A stretch of DNA of 64,000 bases, taken from the NCBI RefSeq assembly GCF_020329505.1, contig NZ_JAGKJJ010000012.1, forward strand, positions 62,001 through 126,000, given 5' to 3'. Origin of the DNA: Bradyrhizobium semiaridum (GTDB lineage: Bacteria > Pseudomonadota > Alphaproteobacteria > Rhizobiales > Xanthobacteraceae). Position numbers and translations under genes: made by a program. How positions within the stretch are numbered: position 1 is the first letter of the stretch; each line of letters starts with the position of its first letter. A model generated the notes under the pieces. It had not been told where the DNA came from and did no database searches. It saw only the letters and a program-made list of their open reading frames with translations. Below, in pieces: positions 55,247-63,692 of this stretch.

Positions 55247-56650
55247 CTACGCCGACCCCGCCGCCCTGAACTGGGTCGCGGCGCGCTGCAGATTCTGCGG
55301 CATGCTCATCAGCAGTGCCTTGCGGTCGGCCACGGCGTTGTGGAACTGCTCGAGCGCGATGTTGAACGCGGTCAGCGTCCCTTCCTCGATCGCACCGTGC
55401 TCGTAGCAGAGCAGCGTATGCCGCAGGATGTCGTCGGCTTCCGCCTGCAACTGGTCGAGCTCGTCGGTCGAATCGCTCTGCCGGGCGGCCTTCAGCATCT
55501 CCAAGAGACGCTCGCGCTGCGAGGTGTTGGTGTTGCGTTCGTCCTGCTTGAGATAGCCGGCGAACCAGGCGCCGGCCGAGCCCATCGCGGAGAGCGCCAT
55601 CAGGCCCCACCAGATGTAATCGCTGTAGCGGTCGAGGAAGGTCTTCTCCTCGCCGTCGACGAAGGCGGCAGCGCCCGGATGCGCCGGGATGGTGGCGTCC
55701 TTGTCGGTGTCGGGCGTCTCGATCTTGGCCGCGAGCGGGAAATCGCTCTTGAGCTGTTGCCGAACCGCGAACAATTGCCGCGTGAACGCCGCCACCGTCG
55801 AGTCCGACAGTCCCTTTCGCGCGACGATGTGGTGCGAGAAGCTGATGGTCTTGACCTCGTCCTCCGGCCGGTCGGCGGAGCCGAGCGAGCCGGCCGGAAT
55901 CTCCGCGGCCTCATAGGCCGGGTGGTTCTGCGCGATCGCTTCCGCGGCGTCGATCGCGAGGAAGGTCGGCTCGCCGCCGTCGCGGCTCGTGGCGCTGATG
56001 GCGTCGATCGTGATCTTGCTGTTGGCGGGGCCGGCGGCGAGATAGGCGTCGGCCTTCTGGTTGCGGATCGCTTCCGCGACCTCGTTGGCCGGGAACTGGA
56101 TGATCTCGACCTTGAGAGGATCGACGCCGTATTGCTGCAGGATCACCTTCAGCAGATTGACGTTGGCCTGGGTGCGGCCGACGACGCCAATCTTGTGGCC
56201 GGCCAGTTGCGTGATCTTGGTGATCTTCGTGCCCCTGCGGGCCTTGCCCTTGGCTGGCGGAATCCACATCACCACGACATTCTTGCGCAGCGTCGCGACC
56301 GCCTGCGCGTTCTTCGGCACATCGAGATCGCCGCGGATGATGGCGAGATCGGCCTTGCCATCGGCAAGCGTCTGCGCGCTCGCCGTGGCGCCCTCGGTCT
56401 GTACCGGGCGCAGCTTGACCTGGCTGTTGTGGTTGTTGTTGAAGGCCTGCGCGAGGGCCTGCACGACCTTGAGGTCGTCGCTGTTGGCCGGTCCCACCGC
56501 GATCCGCAGTGTCATCGGGCGCACTGCGAAATAATACCCGGCGGCGAGCGCGCCGATGAGAGCCAACGCGCCGGCAATCAGCACGAAGATCAGCCGCCGC
56601 TTGGCCGATCGGGGCGGCTTGGGTGATAGGCTGGCGGAGCCGTCGGTCAT
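55247..56650 (-). CDS. TAXI family TRAP transporter solute-binding protein (membrane-anchored)
   Basis: 467 residues. An N-terminal transmembrane anchor (about 20-45) replaces a cleavable signal; the periplasmic binding domain (about 50-330) begins with MTLRIAVGPANSDD and carries ADLAIIRGDLD and LAGHKIGVVGRTQ, characteristic of TAXI proteins. A second helix (about 355-375, YIWWGLMALSAMGSAGAWFAGY) is followed by a coiled cytoplasmic domain (about 378-467). No TRAP permease (dctQM) is adjacent, so it looks like an orphan sensor-like receptor rather than a transporter part. Confidence 0.85.
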   Translation of the reverse strand: MTDGSASLSPKPPRSAKRRLIFVLIAGALALIGALAAGYYFAVRPMTLRIAVGPANSDDLKVVQALAQAFNNNHNSQVKLRPVQTEGATASAQTLADGKADLAIIRGDLDVPKNAQAVATLRKNVVVMWIPPAKGKARRGTKITKITQLAGHKIGVVGRTQANVNLLKVILQQYGVDPLKVEIIQFPANEVAEAIRNQKADAYLAAGPANSKITIDAISATSRDGGEPTFLAIDAAEAIAQNHPAYEAAEIPAGSLGSADRPEDEVKTISFSHHIVARKGLSDSTVAAFTRQLFAVRQQLKSDFPLAAKIETPDTDKDATIPAHPGAAAFVDGEEKTFLDRYSDYIWWGLMALSAMGSAGAWFAGYLKQDERNTNTSQRERLLEMLKAARQSDSTDELDQLQAEADDILRHTLLCYEHGAIEEGTLTAFNIALEQFHNAVADRKALLMSMPQNLQRAATQFRAAGSA

Positions 56651-56863
56651 CGATCTCGCTAACAAAATCCTTAGGAGTCAGGGCTCGGGACGATCAACGC
56701 GCACGCGCAGCCACATTGTAGCAAATTAATGATCCGGCCGACGTTACATCTGTGTCATGGTTACCAGCGGCCATAGGACGCGATTTCGGCCTTAATTTGG
56801 GCATGGACCCCGTCCCGCCGGCCGGTTGTTAGGCTAAAGTTGGGGCCGAACAGGAGGTTTGCC

Positions 56864-57169
56864 ATGGTCGAACGGCTGTCAGCGGAGGCCCGCAAGGCTG
56901 CGCTCTGGGAATTGGCGGGCTGGTCGGAACTGGCCGGGCGCGAGGCGATCGCAAAAACCTTCGTGTTCAAGGATTTCAACGAGGCCTTCGGCTTCATGGC
57001 CCGCGCCGCTTTGGTCGCGGAGAAGAACGACCATCATCCGGAATGGAAGAACGTCTACAAGACGGTCGAGGTCGTACTGGCGACCCACGAGGTCAGCGGG
57101 GTCACCAAGCGCGACATCGATCTCGCCAAGGCGATGAACGCGATCGCGCGGCAGTTAGGGGTCAATTGA
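56864..57169 (+). CDS. phhB: Pterin-4a-carbinolamine dehydratase
   Basis: 101 residues, the standard size. Regenerates dihydrobiopterin from 4a-hydroxytetrahydropterin after aromatic hydroxylation. Conserved NDHHPEW (His-His and Pro-Glu-Trp, about 61-67) carries the active-site histidines, preceded by [16 protein letters not shown] and followed by [26 protein letters not shown] strong AGGAGG precedes ATG 56864. No phenylalanine hydroxylase is adjacent. Divergent from the TAXI gene. Confidence 0.95.
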   Translation: MVERLSAEARKAALWELAGWSELAGREAIAKTFVFKDFNEAFGFMARAALVAEKNDHHPEWKNVYKTVEVVLATHEVSGVTKRDIDLAKAMNAIARQLGVN

Positions 57170-57287
57170 GTTTGCCCATCATTGCGACCCGTTGGCTCGC
57201 GATGACGGAAACCTTGCAGCGACCGGCCGACATCCCCAGATTCGCTTCGTCCGCCGCCGAACGTCGTGCGGCGTCGAGGAGCCAGCG

Positions 57288-57683
57288 ATGCCATCGACCG
57301 ATCACGGTGCGGGATTCGGGCCTGCCGACCGGCTGGCGCAGGACCCGGAAAGCGTGCGCCGCCGCTTCTGGATCAAATTCAAGAAGGTGGTGGGAAGCCT
57401 GCCTTTTGCCGAGGAACTGCTGGCCGCCTATTACTGCGCCTTTGACCGCCAGACGCCGCGCCATGTACAGGCGTCACTGCTCGGCGCCATTGCCTATTTC
57501 GTGCTGCCGTTCGATTTTGTGCCGGACATGCTGCCGATCCTCGGCTTCACCGATGACGCCGCGGTGCTCGCGACCGCAATCCGCATGGTCGCCAGCCACA
57601 TTACGCCGGAGCACCGCGAAGCGGCCCGCGCCGCGCTGAAGCGCGGGGTGGATGAAGCACCTCTCGATCCGTCATCCCGATGA
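57288..57683 (+). CDS. YkvA family protein (DUF1232)
   Basis: 131 residues. The DUF1232 core is IAYFVLPFDFVPDMLPILGFTDDAAVLATAIRMV (about 64-97), a hydrophobic segment with the conserved D-x-x-P-D, which may associate with the membrane. Function is unknown. ATG 57288 (GAGGAGCCAGCG before it) is preferred over upstream in-frame starts. It follows phhB by 118 bases. Confidence 0.88.
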   Translation: MPSTDHGAGFGPADRLAQDPESVRRRFWIKFKKVVGSLPFAEELLAAYYCAFDRQTPRHVQASLLGAIAYFVLPFDFVPDMLPILGFTDDAAVLATAIRMVASHITPEHREAARAALKRGVDEAPLDPSSR

Positions 57684-57696
57684 CTGGGACGGCTTC

Positions 57697-57781
57697 GTAG
57701 CCGGATGCAGCGAAGCGCAATCCAGATCTTCTCTCGCGTCCCGCACCGGCCCAGGATTTCGCTGCGCTGCATCCGGGCTAC
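57697..57781. repeat. Inverted repeat, family H
   Basis: GTAGCCGGATGCAGCGAAGC (57697-57716) and GCTGCGCTGCATCCGGGCTA (57761-57780) are near-complementary arms around a 44-base spacer. It is immediately downstream of the YkvA gene. Confidence 0.7.
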
Positions 57782-57950
57782 GCGATCGCTTTCTTAGCTT
57801 CGTAGCGGTGGGCAAAGGAGCGTCTTCGACGCATCGCTGAGTTGCCCGACGTGTCAAGCCGCCGGGTCTTGAGCGTCGGCAGCAGGGCTCCTTTGCATGG
57901 GTTGTTTTCGATGTTTTTGCCTGGCCGGGGCCGGCCCAGACAACGGCGCT

Positions 57951-58095
57951 TCACCTCGCCCCGCGTGCGGGGAGAGGTCGGATCGCATCGTCAGATGCGA
58001 TCCGGGTGAGGGGAGTCTCAGCGAATTCGTCTATCGCCGCCTGTGCGGAGACAGCCCCTCACCCCAACCCTCTCCTCGCGAAGAGCGGCGAGGGA
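57951..58095. repeat. Family C repeat, copy C5
   Basis: CACCTCGCCCCGCGTGCGGGGAGAGGT, hairpin CGGATCGCATC-GTCA-GATGCGATCCG, then GGTGAGGGG; second half CCCCTCACCCCAACCCTCTC...GAGGGAG. Orientation is opposite to C1, C3 and C4. Confidence 0.8.
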
Positions 58096-58106
58096 GCTCG
58101 CCCAGC

Positions 58107-59087
58107 TCAGCTTCCCGGATGCAGGATCACCTTGCCCATCGCCTTGCGGCCGGCGAGCACCTTCAGTGCCTCAGCGGTCTGCGACAGCGGGAAGGTGCGG
58201 TCGACATGCGAGGAGATCTTGCCCTCGGCGGTCCATTGCACGAGCTTCTCGAGGTTCTTGCGGTTTTTCTCCGGGTTCTGCCGGGCCCAGGCGCCCCAGA
58301 ACACGCCACGGATATCGCAGCCCTTGAGCAGCGCGAGGTTGAGCGGGATTTTTGGAATATCGCCGGCGGCAAATCCGATCACCAGGAAGCGGCCTTCCCA
58401 GGCCGTCGAGCGCAGCGCCGCCTCGGCATAGGCGCCGCCGACCGGATCGAACACGATGTCGGCGCCCTTGCCGCCGGTCAGCTTGCGCAGGCCTTCCTTC
58501 AGATCTTCCTTGGCGTAGTTCAGCGTCAGCTCGGCGCCGTGCTGCCTTGCGAATTCCAGCTTCTCGTCCGACGAAGCGCAGGCGATCACCTTCAGCCCCA
58601 TCAGTTTGCCGAGCTCGCATGCCGCAAGTCCGGTACCGCCGGCGGCCCCTAACACCGCGAGCGTCTCGCCCGGCTTGGGGCTGGCACGATCTTCCAGCGC
58701 ATGCAGTGCGGTGCCGTAGATGATGATGATTCCGGCGGCGCGGTCGTAGTCGAGATTGTCGGGAATCTTCACGATCGAATTCGCGGGCAGCGCGATCTTG
58801 TCGCGGGCGCCGTTGTGGCCGCACGATGCGACGACGCGGTCGCCGACCTTCAGATCGGTGACACCTGCGCCGACGCTTTCGATTACGCCGGAAACTTCGG
58901 CGGCAGGCGAGAACGGGAACGGCGGCTTGATCTGGTACTTGCCCTGGATCATCAGGATGTCGAAGAAGTTCAGCGCCGCCGCCTTGATCGCGATCACGGC
59001 CTCACCCGGCGCTGCCACCGGATCGGGGACGTCAGCCAGCACGAGATCGTCGGGTTGACAGTATTGCGAGCAGAGGATGGCTTTCAT
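58107..59087 (-). CDS. NADPH:quinone oxidoreductase family protein (zinc-free MDR)
   Basis: 326 residues, medium-chain dehydrogenase/reductase without the zinc ligands. ALNFFDILMIQGKYQIKPPFPF (about 35-56) and the nucleotide-binding LAVLGAAGGTGLAACELGKLMG (about 141-162) are typical of quinone oxidoreductases; GGKGADIVFDPVGG (about 205-218) follows. It reduces quinones or activated alkenes with NADPH. ATG 59087 (MKAILC) fits family N-termini; the upstream frame does not. Divergent from the dienoyl-reductase-like SDR, a possible shared regulation. Confidence 0.9.
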   Translation of the reverse strand: MKAILCSQYCQPDDLVLADVPDPVAAPGEAVIAIKAAALNFFDILMIQGKYQIKPPFPFSPAAEVSGVIESVGAGVTDLKVGDRVVASCGHNGARDKIALPANSIVKIPDNLDYDRAAGIIIIYGTALHALEDRASPKPGETLAVLGAAGGTGLAACELGKLMGLKVIACASSDEKLEFARQHGAELTLNYAKEDLKEGLRKLTGGKGADIVFDPVGGAYAEAALRSTAWEGRFLVIGFAAGDIPKIPLNLALLKGCDIRGVFWGAWARQNPEKNRKNLEKLVQWTAEGKISSHVDRTFPLSQTAEALKVLAGRKAMGKVILHPGS

Positions 59088-59177
59088 GGACACACCTGAG
59101 TTTCGGACGCAAAAAGGCTGAAAGCTTCTTTGCCGGATTTGGCGCGGAGCGACAATACAAAGCGGAGGGATCAAACT

Positions 59178-60017
59178 ATGTTTGAAAAAGGCCTGCTGGC
59201 ACACAAGCGCATCCTGATCACCGGCGGCGGCACCGGCCTCGGCGCGGCGATGGGCCGCCGCTTTGCCGAGCTCGGCGCCGAGCTGATCATCTGCGGACGC
59301 CGGCAGGAGCTATTGGAAGACACCGCGGCCAAATTCCGCAGCGAATTCGGGACCAAGGTGTCGACGGCGCGCTGCGACATCCGCGACGGCACCGCGGTCG
59401 AGGCGATGATCGAGCAGGTCTGGCAGGACGCGCCGATCGACGTTCTCGTCAACAATGCTGCCGCAACCTTCATCGCGCAGACCGAGCATCTGTCATTCCG
59501 TGCGGCCGACGCGATCCTCGCGCCGACCCTACACGGCACGCTGTATTGCACGCTCGCCGCGGGCCGCCGCTGGATCGAGGGCAAGCACAAGGGCGTGGTG
59601 CTCTCGATCCTCTCGACCTCGACCATCACCGGCCGCGCCTTCACCGTGCCGTCGTCGATGGCCAAGACCGCGGTGCTGGCGATGACGAAGAGTCTCGCGG
59701 TCGAATGGGGGCCGAAGGGCGTCCGCACCCTCGCGATCGCGCCCGGCGCGTTTCCGACTGCCGGCGCGACTGGACAATTGCGTCCGGAAGCGCGTGGCGA
59801 GAGCTGGTCGCAGCGTGTTCCGCTCGGCCGCGCCGGCGAGCACTCAGAGCTTGCCAATCTCGCGAGCTTCCTGATTTCCGATCAGGCGGGCTACATCAAT
59901 GGCGAGATGGTGGTGGTGGATGGGGGCGCGCATCTGCGCAGTTCCGGTGCCGAGGACCTGCTGCAATGGACCGACGAACAGTGGGAGAAGCAGCGCGCGG
60001 CGCGCGCAAAAGCATGA
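59178..60017 (+). CDS. 2,4-dienoyl-CoA reductase-like SDR
   Basis: 279 residues. Cofactor site ITGGGTGLGAAMGRRFAELG (about 14-33), NNAAATF (about 92). Instead of YxxxK it has SSMAK, with Ser159 four positions before Lys163, matching the catalytic Ser/Lys arrangement of dienoyl-CoA reductases; the tyrosine those enzymes also use is not in the expected loop (S148 there). The end carries GYINGEMVVVDGGAHL. It may reduce 2,4-dienoyl-CoA or another enoyl substrate. Divergent from the quinone oxidoreductase. Confidence 0.85.
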   Translation: MFEKGLLAHKRILITGGGTGLGAAMGRRFAELGAELIICGRRQELLEDTAAKFRSEFGTKVSTARCDIRDGTAVEAMIEQVWQDAPIDVLVNNAAATFIAQTEHLSFRAADAILAPTLHGTLYCTLAAGRRWIEGKHKGVVLSILSTSTITGRAFTVPSSMAKTAVLAMTKSLAVEWGPKGVRTLAIAPGAFPTAGATGQLRPEARGESWSQRVPLGRAGEHSELANLASFLISDQAGYINGEMVVVDGGAHLRSSGAEDLLQWTDEQWEKQRAARAKA

Positions 60018-60152
60018 CGCGCAACGTGTCCATCGTCCACACCAGGCCTTCGGCCTAACTGCCTTCCCAAGCAGGCGTTTCCCGGTTATCCATCCGCACC
60101 GGCGAGGGGGAATCGCCGGGCCATCTTCCAGTCACAATGATGGGGGAACCAG

Positions 60153-60752
60153 TTGGCCGTGCGGCAAATACTGACATCGCTGGTTGCCTGTAGCCTGGTG
60201 TGCGGCATCGTCCCGCTTGCGCCGGTGCAGGCTGCGCCCAAGAAGGATGCGAAGGAAGCGGCAAAGCCGGCGCCTTCGGCCGCCGCGGCTGCCGCCGGCG
60301 GTGCCGAGCCGACATTGATCGGGCAATTCGGCACCTGGGGCGCCTACACGGCTGCGCCGAACGGCAAGAAGGTCTGTTTCGCGCTGGCCAAGCCGTCGTC
60401 GTCGAAGACCAATCCGCCGAACCGGCCGCGCGATCCGGCCTATGCCTTCATCTCGACCCGTCCGGCCGAAAAGGTCGTCAACGAGGTCTCGATCATGATC
60501 GGCTACGCGGTGAAGCCGGGCTCCGAATCGACGTTGCAGGTCGGCGGCGGCACCTACGCGATGTACACCCAGGGCGACGGCCTCTGGATCAAGAATGCGG
60601 CCGAAGAGGAGCGGATGGTGGAAGCCATGCGCAAATCGGCCGAGGTGACGGTGAAGGCCGTCTCCGCCAAGGGCACCGAGACGATCGATACCTTCTCGCT
60701 GAAGGGTCTGTCGCAGGCGCTCGACCGGCTGGGCCAGGACTGTCGGCGCTAG
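60153..60752 (+). CDS. Invasion-associated locus B (IalB)-like secreted protein
   Basis: 199 residues from TTG 60153 (GTG 60159 is an alternative, both behind GGGGGAACC). A Sec signal peptide (about 1-27, VQAAP) precedes an Ala-rich linker and a beta-sandwich domain with GTWGAYTAAPNGKKVCFA and TFSLKGLSQALDRLGQDC, characteristic of IalB relatives. Two cysteines in the mature part could pair. The function is unknown in free-living bacteria. The stop codon sits inside the following family A repeat. Confidence 0.82.
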   Translation: MAVRQILTSLVACSLVCGIVPLAPVQAAPKKDAKEAAKPAPSAAAAAAGGAEPTLIGQFGTWGAYTAAPNGKKVCFALAKPSSSKTNPPNRPRDPAYAFISTRPAEKVVNEVSIMIGYAVKPGSESTLQVGGGTYAMYTQGDGLWIKNAAEEERMVEAMRKSAEVTVKAVSAKGTETIDTFSLKGLSQALDRLGQDCRR

Positions 60753-60806
60753 AGCATGATCCGGAAAAGTGTGAAGCGGTTTTCCGGAAAGATCATGCTC
60801 CAATAA
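60751..60806. repeat. Family A repeat, copy A5
   Basis: AGAGCATGATCCGGAAAA...TTTTCCGGAAAGATCATGCTC, a near-perfect copy of A1 and A4. Its first base pair overlaps the TAG of the preceding gene, so the repeat supplies that stop codon region. Confidence 0.88.
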
Positions 60807-60878
60807 AACCGCCTGAAGGTACAAATCGAGGTATTTGGTGGCTTTCCAGCACCGGCTGGAAGGCCTATTTGAGGTTTC

Positions 60879-62093
60879 ATGACCGACACCCAGACCACTA
60901 CCGCTGCGCCCGGCGCCAATACGCTGGTCGAAAAGGTTCCGCTGGAAACCTACGTGCCGCCGGCCAAGCCGTCGCTGATCGGGCTGTCGCGCGCCGAGAT
61001 CGCCGACCGCCTCGGCGAGATCGGCGTCGCGGCCTCGCAGCGCAAGATGCGCACCCAGCAGCTCTGGCACTGGATGTATTTCCGCGGCGCCAGGAATTTT
61101 GCCGAGATGACCAACGTCTCGAAGGACATGCGCGCCGAGCTGGAGAAGCATTTTACCGTCGATCGCCCCGAGGTGGTTGCCGAGCAGATCTCCAACGACG
61201 GCACGCGGAAATGGCTGCTGCGGCTGCCGAGCGGCAATACGCTCGAGAAGCCGCACGAGGTCGAGTGCGTCTACATCCCCGAGACCGATCGCGGCACGCT
61301 CTGTGTGTCCTCGCAGGTCGGCTGCACGCTGAACTGCGCTTTCTGCCACACCGGCACGCAGCGGCTGGTGCGCAACCTCACCGCCGGCGAGATCGTCGGC
61401 CAAGTGATGGTGGCGCGTGACCGGCTCAACGACTGGGCCGACCGCGAGGACGGCACGCGCCGCGTCACCAACATCGTGATGATGGGGATGGGCGAGCCGC
61501 TTTACAATTTCGATGCGGTGCGCGATGCGCTGCTGATTGTTGCCGACAACGAGGGCATCGGCATTTCCCGCCGGCGCATCACGCTGTCGACCTCCGGCGT
61601 GGTGCCGAACATTGCGCGCACCGGCGAAGAGATCGGGGTCATGCTCGCGATCTCGCTGCATGCGGTGCGCGACGAGCTGCGCAACGAGCTGGTGCCGCTG
61701 AATCGTAAATATCCGATCAAGGAACTGCTGCAGGCCTGCCGCGACTACCCCGGCGCGTCGAACGCGCGGCGCATCACCTTCGAATATGTGATGCTGAAAG
61801 GCGTCAACGACTCGCTCGATGACGCCAAGCTGCTCGTGAAACTGCTCAAGGGCATTCCGGCGAAGATCAACCTGATCCCGTTCAATCCGTGGCCGGACAC
61901 CGCCTATGAATGCTCGGACTGGGAGCAGATCGAAAAGTTCTCCGAATACATCTTCAACGCCGGCTACTCCTCGCCGGTGCGCACTCCGCGCGGCCGCGAC
62001 ATCCTCGCCGCCTGCGGCCAGCTCAAGTCGGAGACCGAAAAGCTGTCCGCCCGCGAGCGCCAGGCGCTCCGCGCGATGGCGATGACGGATTGA
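60879..62093 (+). CDS. rlmN: 23S rRNA/tRNA adenine-C2 methyltransferase RlmN
   Basis: Methylates A2503 of 23S rRNA and A37 of some tRNAs by radical SAM chemistry. 404 residues. The cluster is CTLNCAFC (Cys149, 153, 156) in [15 protein letters not shown], with [11 protein letters not shown], the SAM/substrate motif [17 protein letters not shown] and the C-terminal methyl-carrier Cys379 in DILAACGQL. An N-terminal extension of about 30 residues is Ala/Thr-rich. Monocistronic. Confidence 0.97.
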   Translation: MTDTQTTTAAPGANTLVEKVPLETYVPPAKPSLIGLSRAEIADRLGEIGVAASQRKMRTQQLWHWMYFRGARNFAEMTNVSKDMRAELEKHFTVDRPEVVAEQISNDGTRKWLLRLPSGNTLEKPHEVECVYIPETDRGTLCVSSQVGCTLNCAFCHTGTQRLVRNLTAGEIVGQVMVARDRLNDWADREDGTRRVTNIVMMGMGEPLYNFDAVRDALLIVADNEGIGISRRRITLSTSGVVPNIARTGEEIGVMLAISLHAVRDELRNELVPLNRKYPIKELLQACRDYPGASNARRITFEYVMLKGVNDSLDDAKLLVKLLKGIPAKINLIPFNPWPDTAYECSDWEQIEKFSEYIFNAGYSSPVRTPRGRDILAACGQLKSETEKLSARERQALRAMAMTD

Positions 62094-62122
62094 GTGTTGT
62101 GGCGCGCCGCCGTCTCCACATC

Positions 62123-62189
62123 GTCATTGCGAGGAGCGGAGCGACGAAGCAATCCACGTCCCGGCAAGCTCAGAGCTGGATTGCTTCGT
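62123..62189. repeat. Inverted repeat, family D copy 1
   Basis: GTCATTGCGAGGAGCGGAGC ending GAAGCAATCCA (62123-62156) is complementary in part to TGGATTGCTTC (62177-62187). A related element lies at 62751-62834, so both flank the small membrane protein gene. Confidence 0.75.
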
Positions 62190-62250
62190 GGAGCCTGTCA
62201 TCCGGCAGCGCATTGCGCTGACCGGGTGGCTCGCAAGACGGGGAAATAGT

Positions 62251-62742
62251 ATGGCGCTGATCGGCCGCCTGTTCGTCGTCGCCTTTGCCTTCCTGATGGC
62301 CTGCTTCGCGGCCGGCGTCATCGTGGTCGTCGCGGTGCTCTATCCCGAGATCAGCGATCTCGCCGGCGGCCCGATCGACCAGAGCGCCGTCAATATCGTC
62401 CTCGGCTTCGGCTTCATCTTCATTTCCGGCTTCGCGCTGCTGCCCGCCCTCATCATCGTGCTGATCACCGAGGCGTTCAGCATCCGCAGCGTGCTGGCCT
62501 ACGCCGTCGGCGGCGCGCTGGTCGGTGCGGCCTGCTATCTCGGCCTCGTGCCGTTCGATTCCGACATGATGCAGTTCCACGGCATCGTGCGGCGGCACAT
62601 GGAGATCATGACCGGCGCCGGCATCGTCGCCGGCCTCGTCTACTGGCTGATCGCCGGCCGCGCCGCCGGCGTCTGGCGCGAGCCGCGGCGTCCCTTGCAG
62701 CCACCTCCGCCGCTGCCCTCGCAATCGCGACCGCAGCCGTGA
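62251..62742 (+). CDS. Small membrane protein (no named family)
   Basis: 163 residues with four predicted helices (about 8-30, 48-75, 85-108 and 120-140) and a Pro/Gln-rich cytoplasmic tail. No catalytic motif is seen. ATG 62251 opens a good transmembrane start, whereas the upstream frame is repeat-derived. Function cannot be inferred from sequence; similar proteins occur in other Bradyrhizobia. Confidence 0.7.
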   Translation: MALIGRLFVVAFAFLMACFAAGVIVVVAVLYPEISDLAGGPIDQSAVNIVLGFGFIFISGFALLPALIIVLITEAFSIRSVLAYAVGGALVGAACYLGLVPFDSDMMQFHGIVRRHMEIMTGAGIVAGLVYWLIAGRAAGVWREPRRPLQPPPPLPSQSRPQP

Positions 62743-62750
62743 TCCATCCC

Positions 62751-62834
62751 GTCATCGCGAGCAAAGCGAAGCAATCCATCGCTCTGCGCGCACGGAAGCA
62801 TGGATTGCTTCGTCGCTTCGCTCCTCGCAATGAC
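62751..62834. repeat. Inverted repeat, family D copy 2
   Basis: GTCATCGCGAGCAAAGCGAAGCAATCCA (left, 62751-62778) and TGGATTGCTTCG...TCGCAATGAC (right, 62801-62834), the second copy of the element at 62123, in the gap before the PAP2 gene. Confidence 0.8.
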
Positions 62835-62878
62835 GGCAGGGGTTTTCTTGCCCCGCCACCTCGGCTAAACCGCGCGCC

Positions 62879-63661
62879 ATGAACCGGACCGGACTTGTCA
62901 TCGCGCTGGCGCTGGCGCTCGTCATCGGCATCCTGTTCGGGATTTATCCCGAGCTCGACCTGAAGCTGGCGGCGGTGTTCTACGATGCCGCGCAAAAAAC
63001 CTTTCCGCTGAAGCTCGATGCGGTGGCATCGTTCGCGCGCGATGCGGCGATGTGGATCGCCTGGGCGCTGGTGCTGCCGGCGATCGTGACCATCGTGGTG
63101 AAATTCATTCGGCCGGACCGACCGATGCTGATGTCGGGCCGCGCCGCGGTGTTCCTGCTCACCACGATGCTGCTCTCCGCGGGTGTGCTGACCAACTTCA
63201 CCTTCAAGAGCTATTGGGGCCGGCCGCGGCCGGTGGCGGTGGCCCAGTTCAACGGCACGCAATCCTTCGTGCCGTGGTGGGACCCGCGCGGCGCCTGCGC
63301 GCGCAACTGCTCGTTCTTTTCGGGCGAGGGCGCCACCGCGTTCTGGACCTATGCGCCGGCAGCGCTGACGCCGCCGCCCTGGCGGCCGCTGGCCTTTGCC
63401 GCGGCGACGGTGTTCGGCGTCGTCACCAGCGGGCTCAGGATGGCGTTCGGCGGCCATTTCTTCACCGATGTCGCGATCGCCGGCCTGGTGTCGTTTTTCG
63501 TCGTCTGGCTGTTCTACGCCCTGATCTATCGCTGGGCGGCGACCCGGCTGACCGACGAGCAGGTCGATGCGGCGCTGACCCGGCTGGCGCAGCCCGGCTA
63601 CCGGCTGATGCAGCGCTGGCGCGGGCGGGCGCAGACCGAATCCGGCGAGCGTCAGGCCTGA
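62879..63661 (+). CDS. PAP2 family membrane phosphatase
   Basis: 260 residues with about six helices. Motif 1 KSYWGRPRP (Lys110, Arg115), motif 3 RMAFGGHFFTD (Arg187, His193, Asp197); motif 2 is FSGEG (about 147-151), where the usual PSGH has Glu in place of His. The group removes phosphate from lipid A, undecaprenyl pyrophosphate or phosphatidylglycerol phosphate. Which lipid is unknown; a lipid A phosphatase (LpxE/F-type) is plausible. Immediately before argG. Confidence 0.88.
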   Translation: MNRTGLVIALALALVIGILFGIYPELDLKLAAVFYDAAQKTFPLKLDAVASFARDAAMWIAWALVLPAIVTIVVKFIRPDRPMLMSGRAAVFLLTTMLLSAGVLTNFTFKSYWGRPRPVAVAQFNGTQSFVPWWDPRGACARNCSFFSGEGATAFWTYAPAALTPPPWRPLAFAAATVFGVVTSGLRMAFGGHFFTDVAIAGLVSFFVVWLFYALIYRWAATRLTDEQVDAALTRLAQPGYRLMQRWRGRAQTESGERQA

Positions 63662-63692
63662 TTAAAGGCGTGCCCAGCCCGGCGAAATTTGA

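Larger units (their letters stand above)
57684..58106. other. 423-base intergenic stretch rich in repeats
   Basis: It holds an inverted repeat (57697-57781), a GGCTCCTTTGCATGGGTTGT motif (57886-57910) like that near 2043, and family C copy C5 (57951-58095). I see no coding sequence. Confidence 0.6.
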
